Shown: one piece after another, positions 18,601 to 26,737 of the stretch
How positions within the stretch are numbered: position 1 is the first letter of the stretch
Layout of the letters: each line of letters opens with the position of its first letter
NCBI GenBank assembly: GCA_934316545.1
Contig: CAKRDT010000006.1
Coordinates: 10,988-74,987, forward strand
Reading direction: 5' to 3'
From: an uncultured Agathobacter sp.
GTDB taxonomy: Bacteria; Bacillota; Clostridia; Lachnospirales; Lachnospiraceae
DNA: 64,000 nt
Program-made: the position numbers and the translations under genes
Notes under the pieces: generated by a model
Seen by the model: only the letters and a program-made list of their open reading frames with translations
What the model was told of the DNA's origin: nothing
Databases searched by the model: none

Positions 18601-19435
18601 TGCACATCGTGCTTTTGCCCATTCCCGGACCACCGAGCACAACCTCATTTCCCGTTTCCATCAACAATGTTTCTACATCATAGGTATCAGAACCCGTTCT
18701 TCCGAAATATTCATCATATTTTTTCAAAAACTCCCACTGTGTCTGAGCCTGTTTCTCCCTTAAATCCTTTTCATCTATAATATTCAGCCGCATCCATGCC
18801 TTCTCGATCGGCAGCTTTCTTTGCACACCTAAAACCGTAATATAGGAATTCTCTTTTTTCTGTTCTTCCAAATATCTCTGCAACTTTTCATAGGTGTCTA
18901 CTCTTGCTATGGTCCGCTCGGCGTTCCAATCCAATTCTGCCTGCAAATACTCCACCAATTCATGTCTTGCATTCGCCTCCATACATGAACAAGCTTCCAA
19001 CAGATCTGTGAAATCCAATACATCCTGCTTAGCATCAAATACTATTTTGCCACCATATTGCCCCATTTCCGGAATCGTATAACTTGATTGCTTCTCCCCA
19101 AGAATCATCATCTTAATGTGAGGATATGTTTCATACACCTCATGTGCGATAACCTTAGAAAACGAGTATTGTATCTTTGCACTCGTCTTATCCGCAGTCA
19201 CCTGAATCCCCAGTCCCTGTTGTATATCACCCAAATCAATCCCCGGATAATTTTTCTCTTTTGTATTTAAATTTACCAGATGCCAGCCATATATCCGATT
19301 CAGGACCTCACACATGATATCTTCCATCACCTTGTTCTCATCGAGCATATTCAGCTTGCCACTATATTTTAAATATGTATGCAAAAATGCAAACATTGAA
19401 CTGAGTTGCTCTTTATCTGTGTGCGATCTTGTCAT
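15644..19435 (-). CDS. SMEK-domain NACHT (STAND) ATPase
   Basis: 1263 residues. Residues about 8-150 are a SMEK domain: LSSMFAFLHTYLKYSGKLN, then MEDIMCEVLNRIYGWHLVNLN, EKNYPGIDLGD and GIQVTADKTSAKI. This domain type is found at the N-terminus of STAND proteins in conflict systems. The NACHT ATPase follows: Walker A GGPGMGKST (268-276), Walker B LLILDGLDECG (337-347) and VVTSRPIG (370-377). The C-terminal 850 residues are helical repeats, interrupted near 1086-1104 by a zinc ribbon (CLHC ... CPKC). STAND proteins oligomerise on sensing a phage component and then trigger an effector. The promoter must lie in the 80 bp after the wzz-like gene, which also hold a terminator. GGGGAGA precedes the ATG. 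Confidence 0.88.
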   Translation of the reverse strand: MTRSHTDKEQLSSMFAFLHTYLKYSGKLNMLDENKVMEDIMCEVLNRIYGWHLVNLNTKEKNYPGIDLGDIQQGLGIQVTADKTSAKIQYSFSKVIAHEVYETYPHIKMMILGEKQSSYTIPEMGQYGGKIVFDAKQDVLDFTDLLEACSCMEANARHELVEYLQAELDWNAERTIARVDTYEKLQRYLEEQKKENSYITVLGVQRKLPIEKAWMRLNIIDEKDLREKQAQTQWEFLKKYDEYFGRTGSDTYDVETLLMETGNEVVLGGPGMGKSTMCKKLFCQADAMQIAAGKVRLWDVARSMRDGLSFEEALRKTMTQSMDFEFGKADIARFFSLLILDGLDECGDYRRIVAKEIALWGFGHPEQKIVVTSRPIGYDATELSEFKHYQILPINEWQLDSFARQLMEMIQPDYQTNYQWFSDRIKNRDIYRLACRSPLILGFMVQLSLKQKEFGTNKICLYQAILDEWLHGSSRENEMLLSETDLSYGIETIAYYMMSKADDAAGDAYTKNKMIAYAGDFLAKEMEYPLAKARKAAEKCLEFWLQRGILDKGIHKGKECFLFLHLNVGEYLAACFLAKRSKDERRKWISDHYRDNIWQETLRMAIACETDDAMVQELIAIEQRNELPEGAVFLAAEGIGERKDKRVPQELYDQLWKYAFGNNTYLCEKASRAINHLRGSKIDWHVQQLEEYVQSKNLERQMVAYHILLIAFSDDKERMQGLARKYVLYVIRLLHQGEAEDTFDDLANAIQALIPNAEDHELTDAIKSLPLEEMSMNEWKVIENYANAIGEGEWIDAEEQALAEEGPKFSLDTFNMQMRQSEQKLIEILIELFGMTSCDKIASCYEYSKISAVMGLWSAPLPEMRLMGKDLERPHSKKLVKAICETVELDEAQLKKELYSLLHYVNENRCFVSSDHILNLHLDGEWVKCKGNVAPEVIEEGMYSCSDILGKCAAYMAAYNIETAGVRDLLIRMLRTSSIEKVVERAGRVLAACGEKNLAMYAEARLLDDAIPSYTCLYDYLPKRVEDPDAENWLRIIRRGFMGNRYMVSATLNYILNVEPDNIPQRIKDTLISMVEKSFVEWNQKQVKCLHCKEKTMIKEDGFCPKCGIGANLPTKNFIEVLTKYQCLTMEQYISLCRHPMSEVRDIARQEVKRIWMMDPKKLKAVIAGFEECAYGENIFALILQLPSDVTSVYKPDLQRLGMETNDKMLVEWIRRLRHLDWVSASERKEMLKKCLTSESDRVRDGAMACWLNEEGTFWCFMR

Positions 19436-19469
19436 AAAATTTATCTCCCCAAAATACTTTTTTGCAAAG

Positions 19470-19495
19470 AAAGCCGATGCCTCAGCATCGACTTT
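19470..19495 (-). terminator. Terminator between the Wzz-like and NACHT genes
   Basis: Arms AAAGCCGATGC and GCATCGACTTT (one G-U) around CTCA. On the minus strand it lies 20 bp after the stop at 19516 and is followed by CTTTGCAAAAAAG. It separates the polysaccharide gene from the STAND operon. Confidence 0.65.
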
Positions 19496-19515
19496 CCAAT
19501 TACTTTAAAATCCTA

Positions 19516-20919
19516 TTATTCCACCCCGACGCATCCGGCAACATCCACATTCCAATCCTTCAGCATACGAAGTTCCTTTTCAATTTCCTGATAGATTGAG
19601 ACATCTGTAATCTCAACCAGTACCACATGTCCAGCCTCCGAAGCCTCTCGCATCGCTGCTGCATCGTAACAGATATTCTCACCGTATACGGTCTGAATTC
19701 CCTTTGCGCCAAGACCTTCCACAATCTTCGTAATCGTCGTCTTGTCAACGCGTTCAATCTCCGAACCGGTCAAAAACACCTTCGTAATTCCTTCGTTCTT
19801 GCAGTACAACTCAATATTTGAGATTGCAAGCTGAACAGAAGCATCCGCACTCAGCATCTTCTGATTCCGGTATTTGATTCTAAGCAGAAATCCTGTAAGC
19901 CCCTTGCTTCCCTTATTCTGTGTCAGAATACCAAACTGACGCAGCTTATAAAAGCGAACCAACTCTTCTGCCTCCTGCAGCTTATTTGACAGAACCGCCA
20001 CACAAACAAGATACAATGCTGCAAGAAAGATTCCCATTACAAATCCAAGTACAACATACTTTTTACTGAACACCGGCGCTGCGGCAACAACTGTTTCAGC
20101 TGCTTCCGTTTCATTATCGCTCTCATCCGCAACTTCACTGTCAACCGCCTTCAATTGCTCCTCGGTCATCGAAGAAGTCAGCGTTGTAATCTGATCCTGA
20201 TATGACTTAATCAAATCGGTTACCGCTTTCTGTGCATTTGCTAAATCGGAATCGGTTTGAACCTGATAATTTTCAGAAACAAGTACCAGTTTATGGGCTC
20301 CAATTCTATCTTTAATATCCTCATACCGTCCCTGCAAAGCCTTCTGAATTGCCTCTGATACAGTCTGTAAACTCTCATCATCTGTGTACTTTACAAACAC
20401 GGAAAATGTATTATCTGAATCCACATTGGCAGATACAAGTTCTGCAAGATACTTATCCTCAGTCTTTGTATTTACCTCTTTCCAGATATCCTTCTGCTTT
20501 AATCCATGCTCTGCATAATCCACGTAAGCATTTGTAATTGCCGAAGTGTAATCCTGTCTGTTATCCTTGGAATAATTATAAGTATAATCCGAATCAATAT
20601 AGTACTTGAGTTCCAATACATGCTCCTGATACGGATCAATATTCATCAGAAGCGACTCCTGCATATATGTGCTGTTCTTGTCCATAAGCACATGCAGACT
20701 TTTCACATCATCAATCTGCTGTTGCTCTTCCTTGGTAAAGATTACTTCTTGATTATCTTGTGGCTGCTGCGCCGCCTTATACGCCCGCGCATCCTTGACA
20801 TACTTCACTCCCGGAAGTAAGGTTGCAAAAAGCACAGCACACACGATCCACAATTTCCATCCCAACATCACCTTCCAGAATAAGTGACGAAGAGAAATTT
20901 CCCTAACTTGATTTTCCAT
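19516..20919 (-). CDS. Wzz-like polysaccharide co-polymerase fused to a degenerate tyrosine-kinase-like domain
   Basis: 467 residues from the ATG at 20919 (GGAGAAC upstream). The first membrane helix is at about residues 20-42 (LGWKLWIVCAVLFATLLPGVKYV), then a long extracytoplasmic helical part, then a second helix near 290-312 (YVVLGFVMGIFLAALYLVCVAV). This is the Wzz/CapA topology that controls glycan chain length. The cytoplasmic C-terminus (about 370-467) follows the fold order of BY-kinases (ITKVFLTGSEIERVDKTTITKIVEGLGAKG), but the P-loop Lys and the Tyr cluster are missing, so it cannot bind ATP normally. Its natural partner kinase is not in the window. It probably serves the glycan cluster at 36-52 kb but is separated from it by defence genes. 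Confidence 0.75.
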   Translation of the reverse strand: MENQVREISLRHLFWKVMLGWKLWIVCAVLFATLLPGVKYVKDARAYKAAQQPQDNQEVIFTKEEQQQIDDVKSLHVLMDKNSTYMQESLLMNIDPYQEHVLELKYYIDSDYTYNYSKDNRQDYTSAITNAYVDYAEHGLKQKDIWKEVNTKTEDKYLAELVSANVDSDNTFSVFVKYTDDESLQTVSEAIQKALQGRYEDIKDRIGAHKLVLVSENYQVQTDSDLANAQKAVTDLIKSYQDQITTLTSSMTEEQLKAVDSEVADESDNETEAAETVVAAAPVFSKKYVVLGFVMGIFLAALYLVCVAVLSNKLQEAEELVRFYKLRQFGILTQNKGSKGLTGFLLRIKYRNQKMLSADASVQLAISNIELYCKNEGITKVFLTGSEIERVDKTTITKIVEGLGAKGIQTVYGENICYDAAAMREASEAGHVVLVEITDVSIYQEIEKELRMLKDWNVDVAGCVGVE

Positions 20920-20992
20920 TTGTATGTTCTCCAATTTGTAATTTAATAGACGTAACTAAGTGTACTGCATTTATTGATAAAAAGCAATGCTC

Positions 20993-21683
20993 TCAACGAA
21001 AGCCCTTGTCAATCAATCCACCATTTTGTCGTATCTGATTCGTTATCGATTCACTACAGATACAGCCCCGAAAATCATATGCATCCACATTAAAATTGGT
21101 AATCATATCCACCTCACTGTGATAGCGGCAGTATTTCTCATGGCAGAACATAATCTGTCCATTGGAGAGAATTACCACCAATTCCTTATTTTCTGTATTG
21201 AAAGCCATATCCAAAACATCTCCCATGCATTGTCTATCTTCGCTTTTCTTAAAGAGATTCTTTCCACTCCTATTTTCTCAACATCTGGAATTTGCAAGCC
21301 CCGCAGATCAAGCCCTGAATAATCAGGACAGCCTCCCGCTTCAGTATAGGAGGATCATAATATCCGTTTCTTTGAAAGCAGATTTTTCTGATTACCTCGT
21401 CACGTCCCGTAGCATCTCTGTCTACATCATGATTACCCGGAACAATAAAAAGCCTGTCCGTAGATGTTCCAACGGCTATACAGAGATCTATCAGGAACCG
21501 TGCCGCCTCCTCCGGAAAATGATTCGACTCGGCATTTGCCGTCCTAATATCCCCTGTGCAGAAAACATAATCACATCGAATATTATTTTTCTTAAGATAC
21601 TTCGGCAATTCTTCTCTCATCGAATCTGTACTCATGTCATCATTATTAAAATGCAAATCCGATATATGTAACCATCTAATCAT
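20993..21683 (-). pseudogene. Remnant of a metallophosphoesterase - beta-propeller protein
   Basis: Two fragments of one decayed gene. The first (21683-21270, 137 residues) starts MIRWLHISDLHFN and carries the calcineurin-like phosphoesterase motifs SDLH, TGDIR and PGNHDVDRD, then stops. The second (reading frame extending from about 21263 to 20993) looks like one beta-propeller blade (MAFNTENKELVVILSNGQIMFC). The two are in different frames, and the middle, which in such proteins often holds a STAND ATPase, is deleted. The phosphoesterase part keeps its metal ligands but lacks the second half of the fold. The identity of the missing centre is inferred from known domain architectures. Confidence 0.6.
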
Positions 21684-21767
21684 GCTTTAATTATATACCT
21701 CTCTAATCTGCGCAATCAAACGATGTTATGTATTATTCCTTTATATGAATTAATAAACAGGGCACCA

Positions 21768-22214
21768 TTAAAAACTATGATAATTCTTATTAATCAATTT
21801 AATAATCTGCATTAAATCTAAATGAATTTCATATACAAACTGGACTTGCAAATCCGAATCAGATATTACGCCATTTGCTGTCTCCAAAAGCCGATCCTCC
21901 AAAGCAATACACTTACCTTTTAGCTCTTGATAAAAATCGTGCTTAGCGTAGGCATAATATTTACAATCACACATCATATCCATTAATGTATCAATCAAAT
22001 AATTGTATCCTTGCAGTTTTCCATCATTTCTGAATTCAATGTCCTCCACCGCATCCGGAATCTTCATAACTATGTATTTTGTAAAGATTTCTTCAAAATG
22101 CTTTGCTTCCAAATTTGTTATATTTATTTTTCTATTCTGATACAAAGCAAAAAATGTAAAAAATGCTGTTGCAATTGAAACTATAAGTGCCGCAAATGCT
22201 ATCTTCTCCTGCAA
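21768..22214 (-). CDS. Membrane-anchored helical protein of the GHKL/STAS operon
   Basis: 148 residues. One N-terminal hydrophobic helix at about residues 5-25 (IAFAALIVSIATAFFTFFALY) is followed by a soluble helical domain rich in Asp, Glu, Lys and aromatic residues. It is the last gene of a three-gene operon, 10 bp after the STAS-like gene. Similar single-pass proteins exist near phage-defence genes, but I cannot name the family. It is likely the membrane-located output or sensor of the operon. Confidence 0.6.
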   Translation of the reverse strand: MQEKIAFAALIVSIATAFFTFFALYQNRKINITNLEAKHFEEIFTKYIVMKIPDAVEDIEFRNDGKLQGYNYLIDTLMDMMCDCKYYAYAKHDFYQELKGKCIALEDRLLETANGVISDSDLQVQFVYEIHLDLMQIIKLINKNYHSF

Positions 22215-22224
22215 TATAATCCCC

Positions 22225-22521
22225 CTAAATTCCGTATGCCTTGATAGACTTCTCTATTTTTTCAATAATTGTTTGTTTGTCACAATCAAGTTTCATTATT
22301 TTAAGAGCTTCACTCTTTCCATATTTTTCTTTTAGAAAAGTATATATTCCTTGTATAAATGAACTTCCAATATCATCAATTTCACTTGGGATTACAACAA
22401 CATTCTCTTCGTTTTCCTTTAAATATGGTTTCACCTGTACTTCAAATGTTTTTCGTCCTAAGCTGTTTCCCGTCAAATCTTGCGTTGAAACACCAAATTT
22501 CAATTCAATTCTATTCTCCAT
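22225..22521 (-). CDS. STAS-like (DUF4325-type) protein
   Basis: 98 residues with the small alpha/beta pattern of DUF4325/STAS-like proteins: IELKFGVSTQDLTGNSLGRKTFEV, then VVVIPSEIDDIGSSFIQGIYTFLKEKYG and a helical end. The IDDIGSSFIQG loop corresponds to the region that in anti-sigma antagonists holds the phosphorylated Ser. Such proteins often pair with GHKL ATPases, which may phosphorylate them in an anti-sigma-like partner switch. It overlaps the ATPase gene by 11 bp, with AAAGGAG upstream. Confidence 0.7.
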   Translation of the reverse strand: MENRIELKFGVSTQDLTGNSLGRKTFEVQVKPYLKENEENVVVIPSEIDDIGSSFIQGIYTFLKEKYGKSEALKIMKLDCDKQTIIEKIEKSIKAYGI

Positions 22522-23665
22522 CCTGCTGGTCTCCTTTAAAAATTAACATAAAATTATATCCAGTGCCTGGCAAAAACGTGTAAGAAGAATCTAAGCATGT
22601 TGTATCCGGTATTTCCTCTAAGAAATTACCAAACGAATTAAATCCGATCCACCCATCTTCGTCAAAATTCAGCATTTCTTTTTTAAATAAAAGACTGGAA
22701 TATCCAGACAATACATAGCAAAAATCTTCATCTGCATATTCTTCTAATGTCCGGATTAATTCTGGAAGCCCTGTGCCGCCCGAATAACTCTCATTCGGTC
22801 TTCCGGATATTTCATCCTGAAATGTTGATACAAGATAAAACTCTTCTTTACCATATTTCTTATCAAAATGCATGGATTGCTTTTTATAAGCTTCTTCTAC
22901 ATAAATATATCGACTATCTGTTTTATAATATTTATGCTCAATTTTCTCAATAATATCATTATACAGACATTTCTCACCAAAATTTAATACAACGACATTG
23001 ACGGCATAATAAACATCCTCTGAATCAGTAGCCTGATAATCTTTCTCCGTAATATCAATATCAATTAAACAAGGTGTATGTGCATGACATAATGCATTAT
23101 CTGCTAATTCGCCGATTGTATAGGCTAATTTTCCATCAAACTCATCACGCATATGAAAGCGATCAAGAAAAGTTTTGATATCCGTTACCAGCCTCGCCGG
23201 TGCTTCCACATCTGTTGGATCTGTCAAAACCTTTCTATAATGATTTTTAGCAAAATCATTTTGAAAATATAAATTAAATTCATTATTATATCCAAACTGA
23301 GCAATTGCACATGATGGCGTGTACCGCCATCCTTCCGTATTAATGTTCGGATCAAAACCTCCAACCCTCATATCAACCTGCTTGTGATATGCATTGATTA
23401 TCGTATAAAGAATGCATTCCAAAAGAATATACACTAGCTTATCACGAGGATTAAAAATGCGGAACTGCAAAATAATCTTACGACAGCTTCGTCCATATGC
23501 TTTTATAACAGCTTTTATTTCAGAAAGTATCTGCAACAATTCCAGAGATGTCTGTTCCTGACTTTGACAATCGATAAAATATTCCCCATTCGAAGATACC
23601 TTTCTTATCCTTGTACGATTCTTTTTATAGTTTTTTTCTATCAACAAAGACGCATCCAATAACAT
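22511..23665 (-). CDS. GHKL-type ATPase paired with the STAS-like protein
   Basis: 384 residues. The C-terminal half is a GHKL (HATPase) fold: an N-box in YTIGELADNALCHAHT (183-197, with E186 and N190), a G1-like motif VVLNFGEKCL (225-234) that departs from the usual DxGxG, and a G2 box SYSGGTGLPEL (293-303). The N-terminal half has no named domain. The ATG at 23665 has GAGGAG upstream. In this context it may act as a kinase or switch on the STAS-like protein encoded next, as SpoIIAB acts on SpoIIAA. The missing G1 Asp makes ATP hydrolysis uncertain. Confidence 0.7.
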   Translation of the reverse strand: MLLDASLLIEKNYKKNRTRIRKVSSNGEYFIDCQSQEQTSLELLQILSEIKAVIKAYGRSCRKIILQFRIFNPRDKLVYILLECILYTIINAYHKQVDMRVGGFDPNINTEGWRYTPSCAIAQFGYNNEFNLYFQNDFAKNHYRKVLTDPTDVEAPARLVTDIKTFLDRFHMRDEFDGKLAYTIGELADNALCHAHTPCLIDIDITEKDYQATDSEDVYYAVNVVVLNFGEKCLYNDIIEKIEHKYYKTDSRYIYVEEAYKKQSMHFDKKYGKEEFYLVSTFQDEISGRPNESYSGGTGLPELIRTLEEYADEDFCYVLSGYSSLLFKKEMLNFDEDGWIGFNSFGNFLEEIPDTTCLDSSYTFLPGTGYNFMLIFKGDQQDGE

Positions 23666-23996
23666 ACCTACTCCTCATCCTTAGTTAACGTAAAATATCG
23701 CTTATCAACACTTCTCTAGACTTCATCGATGACTTTCTTCCTTAGACGCCTTCTGTTCAGAAAACTTGTCTAAGCAGACTTTAAAAATTTTAATTGAACC
23801 AAGTCGCTGCGCGACAGCCTGCCAAAGTTGTTGCGCAGCGACTTGGCATTTCTATAAAAAAACAGTGATAAGCTGTTTAAGTGCGCCCAAAACAATACAA
23901 CAAACCAATGCCACTGTCTATGAAAAGATTATCATGTACATCTTCTTTATTCAAGAGGATATTTTATATTCATGTTCCTCCCTAAAATGAAATGAT
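23666..23996. other. 331-bp intergenic region with a long hairpin
   Basis: No credible gene. It contains the promoter side of the GHKL operon and, at 23799-23846, a strong inverted repeat. A remaining stretch of about 140 bp up to 23990 is AT-rich without recognisable features. Confidence 0.6.
23799..23846. repeat. 14-bp inverted repeat with 20-base loop
   Basis: Arms CCAAGTCGCTGCGC and GCGCAGCGACTTGG are a perfect match, much more GC-rich than the surroundings. It lies between the membrane-protein gene (ending 23997) and the GHKL operon (starting 23665). It could act as a terminator for the former on the minus strand although the T-run is poor, or be a remnant of a mobile element end. Confidence 0.6.
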
Positions 23997-25016
23997 CTAA
24001 TCCTTAAAGCCATACTTTGTTAATAAACCATACAGTACCTTTAACTCACTATTCTGTTCTATAATATAATTTCTCGTTTCCTTTGTAGTTCCTGGAAAAT
24101 CCACTTCTCTTTCCTTTTTATACATCGTTCCTAATTCTCCAGAATATGATATATTCAAAGATTGTAGGCATTCTAAATCTTTAGTGTTTTCTAAATTCAA
24201 ACTTAAAAAACGTCTTTTTTTCATTATTTCTTTATTTAATACGCTTCTTGTTCTCTCTAAATTAAACTCAGCTTCATTCATATCGATTCTTTCCTCTATT
24301 TCTGCAATTTTTTCTTCGAGAATCTTTAATTCATATGTATCAAGTTCATAAACAATACTTCCACCTTGTCCCTTCCATATATTTCCCAAATTAGTTGTAG
24401 CAAAAATAGTTGCAAAGATTCCTATAATGCCAATAACCACCATCAATTGTGCCGAAAAACTATTTTCATCTGTCAAAAGGTGATTGACAATTGCGCCAAA
24501 TATCGCATATATGACAGATGAAGCAATACCTTGTGCGATTGCTACCAGATTTTTATTCAACGCGAATCGATTCATTAGTTCAGAATGTCTATCATACAGA
24601 ATGTCTAATCGACCATTTTCTACCAACTCCTGTATTTCAGGTCTGTCATAAAAGTACTTGATACTACCAATCCTCTTTTTTAAAAAGGTATTCGGTTCCC
24701 CCCAATGTTCTCGCATATAATCTAACCGCTCAAAATATTCTTTGGAAAGACTTGTTTTTCCAGTAGCGTTACGGTAAATATTTTTAATCATCCAAACAAT
24801 CAATGTTACAAAATAGGCTAATCCTGCTAGCACAATAACCACAATTGTAAAATATATAATAATTTTTAAAATATTACTTATAGTAACTTGCTGCTTAGTC
24901 AAAACACTCAATAGATACGCCAAAGACATACCTAAAGCCACCACAAAAGCAACAATTTCTACGATTAATGCTTTCTGTTGTACCCGTTTTAATAATCTGT
25001 CTTTTTCTGTTTCCAT
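23997..25016 (-). CDS. Multi-pass membrane protein with cytoplasmic coiled coil
   Basis: 339 residues. Two hydrophobic helices near 14-36 and 48-74 are followed by a loop of about 80 residues, two more helices near 160-180 and 190-212, and then a long charged helical tail (YELKILEEKIAEIEERIDMNEAEFNLERTRSVLNKEI) that should form a coiled coil. No signal peptide and no known domain. It stands alone between the GHKL operon and the divergent sugar dehydrogenase. Given the neighbours it may be a defence or envelope-stress protein, but nothing in the sequence proves it. Confidence 0.6.
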   Translation of the reverse strand: METEKDRLLKRVQQKALIVEIVAFVVALGMSLAYLLSVLTKQQVTISNILKIIIYFTIVVIVLAGLAYFVTLIVWMIKNIYRNATGKTSLSKEYFERLDYMREHWGEPNTFLKKRIGSIKYFYDRPEIQELVENGRLDILYDRHSELMNRFALNKNLVAIAQGIASSVIYAIFGAIVNHLLTDENSFSAQLMVVIGIIGIFATIFATTNLGNIWKGQGGSIVYELDTYELKILEEKIAEIEERIDMNEAEFNLERTRSVLNKEIMKKRRFLSLNLENTKDLECLQSLNISYSGELGTMYKKEREVDFPGTTKETRNYIIEQNSELKVLYGLLTKYGFKD

Positions 25017-25115
25017 TTATATAGTCTCCTTTTTGTATTATATTTGTATTGTACTCATAACTTCCTATCAAAAGTCAATCCTCCATGCCGATGTTTTTAT
25101 TAATAACATATCAAT

Positions 25116-25144
25116 TTGATTCATGTTGTCATATATGATATAAT
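25116..25144 (+). promoter_or_regulatory. Sigma-A-type promoter of the HTH-sugar dehydrogenase gene
   Basis: -35 TTGATT at 25116-25121, a 17-bp spacer, and -10 TATAAT at 25139-25144, 72 bp upstream of the ATG at 25216. This is the cleanest promoter in the window. Confidence 0.65.
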
Positions 25145-25151
25145 AATATCA
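25129..25151. promoter_or_regulatory. Overlapping palindromes on the -10 region
   Basis: TCATATATGA (25129-25138) and TGATAT-AATA-ATATCA (25136-25151) overlap the -10 box. They are the kind of site an XRE-type regulator binds, and the gene downstream carries an XRE domain, so autoregulation is plausible. Confidence 0.35.
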
Positions 25152-25215
25152 TCCTAGATGTGGCGTTACTTAAAATAACTTTTTCACCATATATTTTTAT
25201 AGAAAGGACCACACC

Positions 25216-26694
25216 ATGAAAAAACTTTCCACTGCCCTCCTGGCAGACCTTATAACAACCAATCGAAAGAAGCTCTCCATGACGCAACAATCCCTTGCCG
25301 ATGCCACCGGCATCAACCGCTCGCTGATTTCGCGCATGGAAAAAGAAGACTTTCTTCCGTCCATTCCACAATTGGAGCAATTGGGAGAAGTCCTCGGCTT
25401 CGAACCTATTGATGTATTCACAGATGGAACACAGAAGAAGAAAAGAAATGTCCCTAAGCCAATGAACATCGCCGTGGCCGGAACCGGATATGTCGGTCTA
25501 TCGATTGCGACCTTACTTGCACAGCACAATCATGTAACCGCTGTAGACATCATTCCTGAGAAAGTCGACATGATCAACAAGCGGCAGTCTCCTATTCAGG
25601 ATGAATATATTGAAAAATATCTCACTACCAAAGACTTGGATCTGACCGCCACTTTAGATGGCGAAGCGGCATACAAAAATGCCGATTACGTTGTTGTAGC
25701 GACTCCAACAAACTATGACAGTCAAAAGAATTACTTTGATACTTCCGCCGTGGAGGCTGCAATAGAACTCGTTCTAAAAGTTAATCCGAACGCAATCATT
25801 GTCATTAAATCGACGATTCCTGTTGGCTACACTGCTTCTGTACGCGAAAAATACCATAGTAACAATATCATCTTCAGCCCTGAATTTCTTCGTGAATCCA
25901 AGGCACTGTATGATAACCTCTATCCGAGCCGAATCATTGTATCCACGGATTCGGAGGATGCGCATCTGACAGAAGCTACACATACATTTGCGGCATTACT
26001 TCAGGATGGCGCTATCAAAGAAGATATTGATACACTTTTCATGGGATTTACCGAGGCAGAGGCCGTAAAACTTTTCGCCAACACGTATCTGGCGCTCCGT
26101 GTATCGTACTTCAACGAACTGGATACCTATGCTGAAATGAAAGGATTAAATACCAGAGATATCATCGATGGAGTATGTCTCGATCCAAGAATCGGAACGC
26201 ATTATAACAATCCATCATTCGGATATGGTGGCTACTGCCTGCCCAAAGATACGAAGCAGCTTCTCGCCAACTATAATGATGTGCCACAGAATATGATGTC
26301 CGCGATTGTAGAAAGTAACCGGACAAGAAAAGACTTTATCGCCGATCGCGTACTTGAATTAGCCGGAGCTTATGAAGCGAACAGTCAATGGGACGTTTCC
26401 AAAGAAAAAGAAATTATCATCGGCGTATACCGTCTCACTATGAAAAGCAACTCTGATAACTTCCGTCAAAGCAGCATCCAAGGCGTCATGAAACGAATTA
26501 AAGCCAAAGGCGCTACCGTAATCATTTACGAACCAACTCTTGAAGATGGTGTAACCTTCTTCGGTAGCAAAGTTGTAAATAATCTTGATCATTTCAAAAA
26601 AATAAGCCATAGCATTATTGCCAACCGCTATGACTCCAACTTAGACGATGTAAAGGATAAGGTATACACCCGCGACCTCTTTCAACGTGACTAA
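25216..26694 (+). CDS. XRE-HTH fused to UDP-glucose 6-dehydrogenase-type enzyme
   Basis: 492 residues in two parts. Residues 1-65 are a Cro/C1-type helix-turn-helix ([34 protein letters not shown]). Residues about 78-492 are a complete nucleotide-sugar dehydrogenase: NAD-binding [10 protein letters not shown] (about 83-92), IKSTIPVGY, the central helical linker ([16 protein letters not shown]) and the catalytic loop [14 protein letters not shown] with the active Cys. It would oxidise UDP-glucose to UDP-glucuronate, which feeds the epimerase encoded convergently at 26738-27814. It is the only plus-strand gene of this region. The HTH in the same chain suggests that the enzyme senses sugar or NAD(H) and controls its own or the glycan genes. 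No frameshift or linker damage is seen. Confidence 0.85.
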   Translation: MKKLSTALLADLITTNRKKLSMTQQSLADATGINRSLISRMEKEDFLPSIPQLEQLGEVLGFEPIDVFTDGTQKKKRNVPKPMNIAVAGTGYVGLSIATLLAQHNHVTAVDIIPEKVDMINKRQSPIQDEYIEKYLTTKDLDLTATLDGEAAYKNADYVVVATPTNYDSQKNYFDTSAVEAAIELVLKVNPNAIIVIKSTIPVGYTASVREKYHSNNIIFSPEFLRESKALYDNLYPSRIIVSTDSEDAHLTEATHTFAALLQDGAIKEDIDTLFMGFTEAEAVKLFANTYLALRVSYFNELDTYAEMKGLNTRDIIDGVCLDPRIGTHYNNPSFGYGGYCLPKDTKQLLANYNDVPQNMMSAIVESNRTRKDFIADRVLELAGAYEANSQWDVSKEKEIIIGVYRLTMKSNSDNFRQSSIQGVMKRIKAKGATVIIYEPTLEDGVTFFGSKVVNNLDHFKKISHSIIANRYDSNLDDVKDKVYTRDLFQRD

Positions 26695-26698
26695 CACA

Positions 26699-26731
26699 TG
26701 ATGGCAGGAGTCCTCACGATTCCTGCCATCA
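26699..26731. terminator. Bidirectional terminator between convergent sugar genes
   Basis: Eleven-base arms TGATGGCAGGA and TCCTGCCATCA around an 11-base loop, 5 bp after the dehydrogenase stop and 7 bp before the epimerase stop. AT-rich flanks lie on both sides. Confidence 0.7.
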
Positions 26732-26737
26732 ATATTA

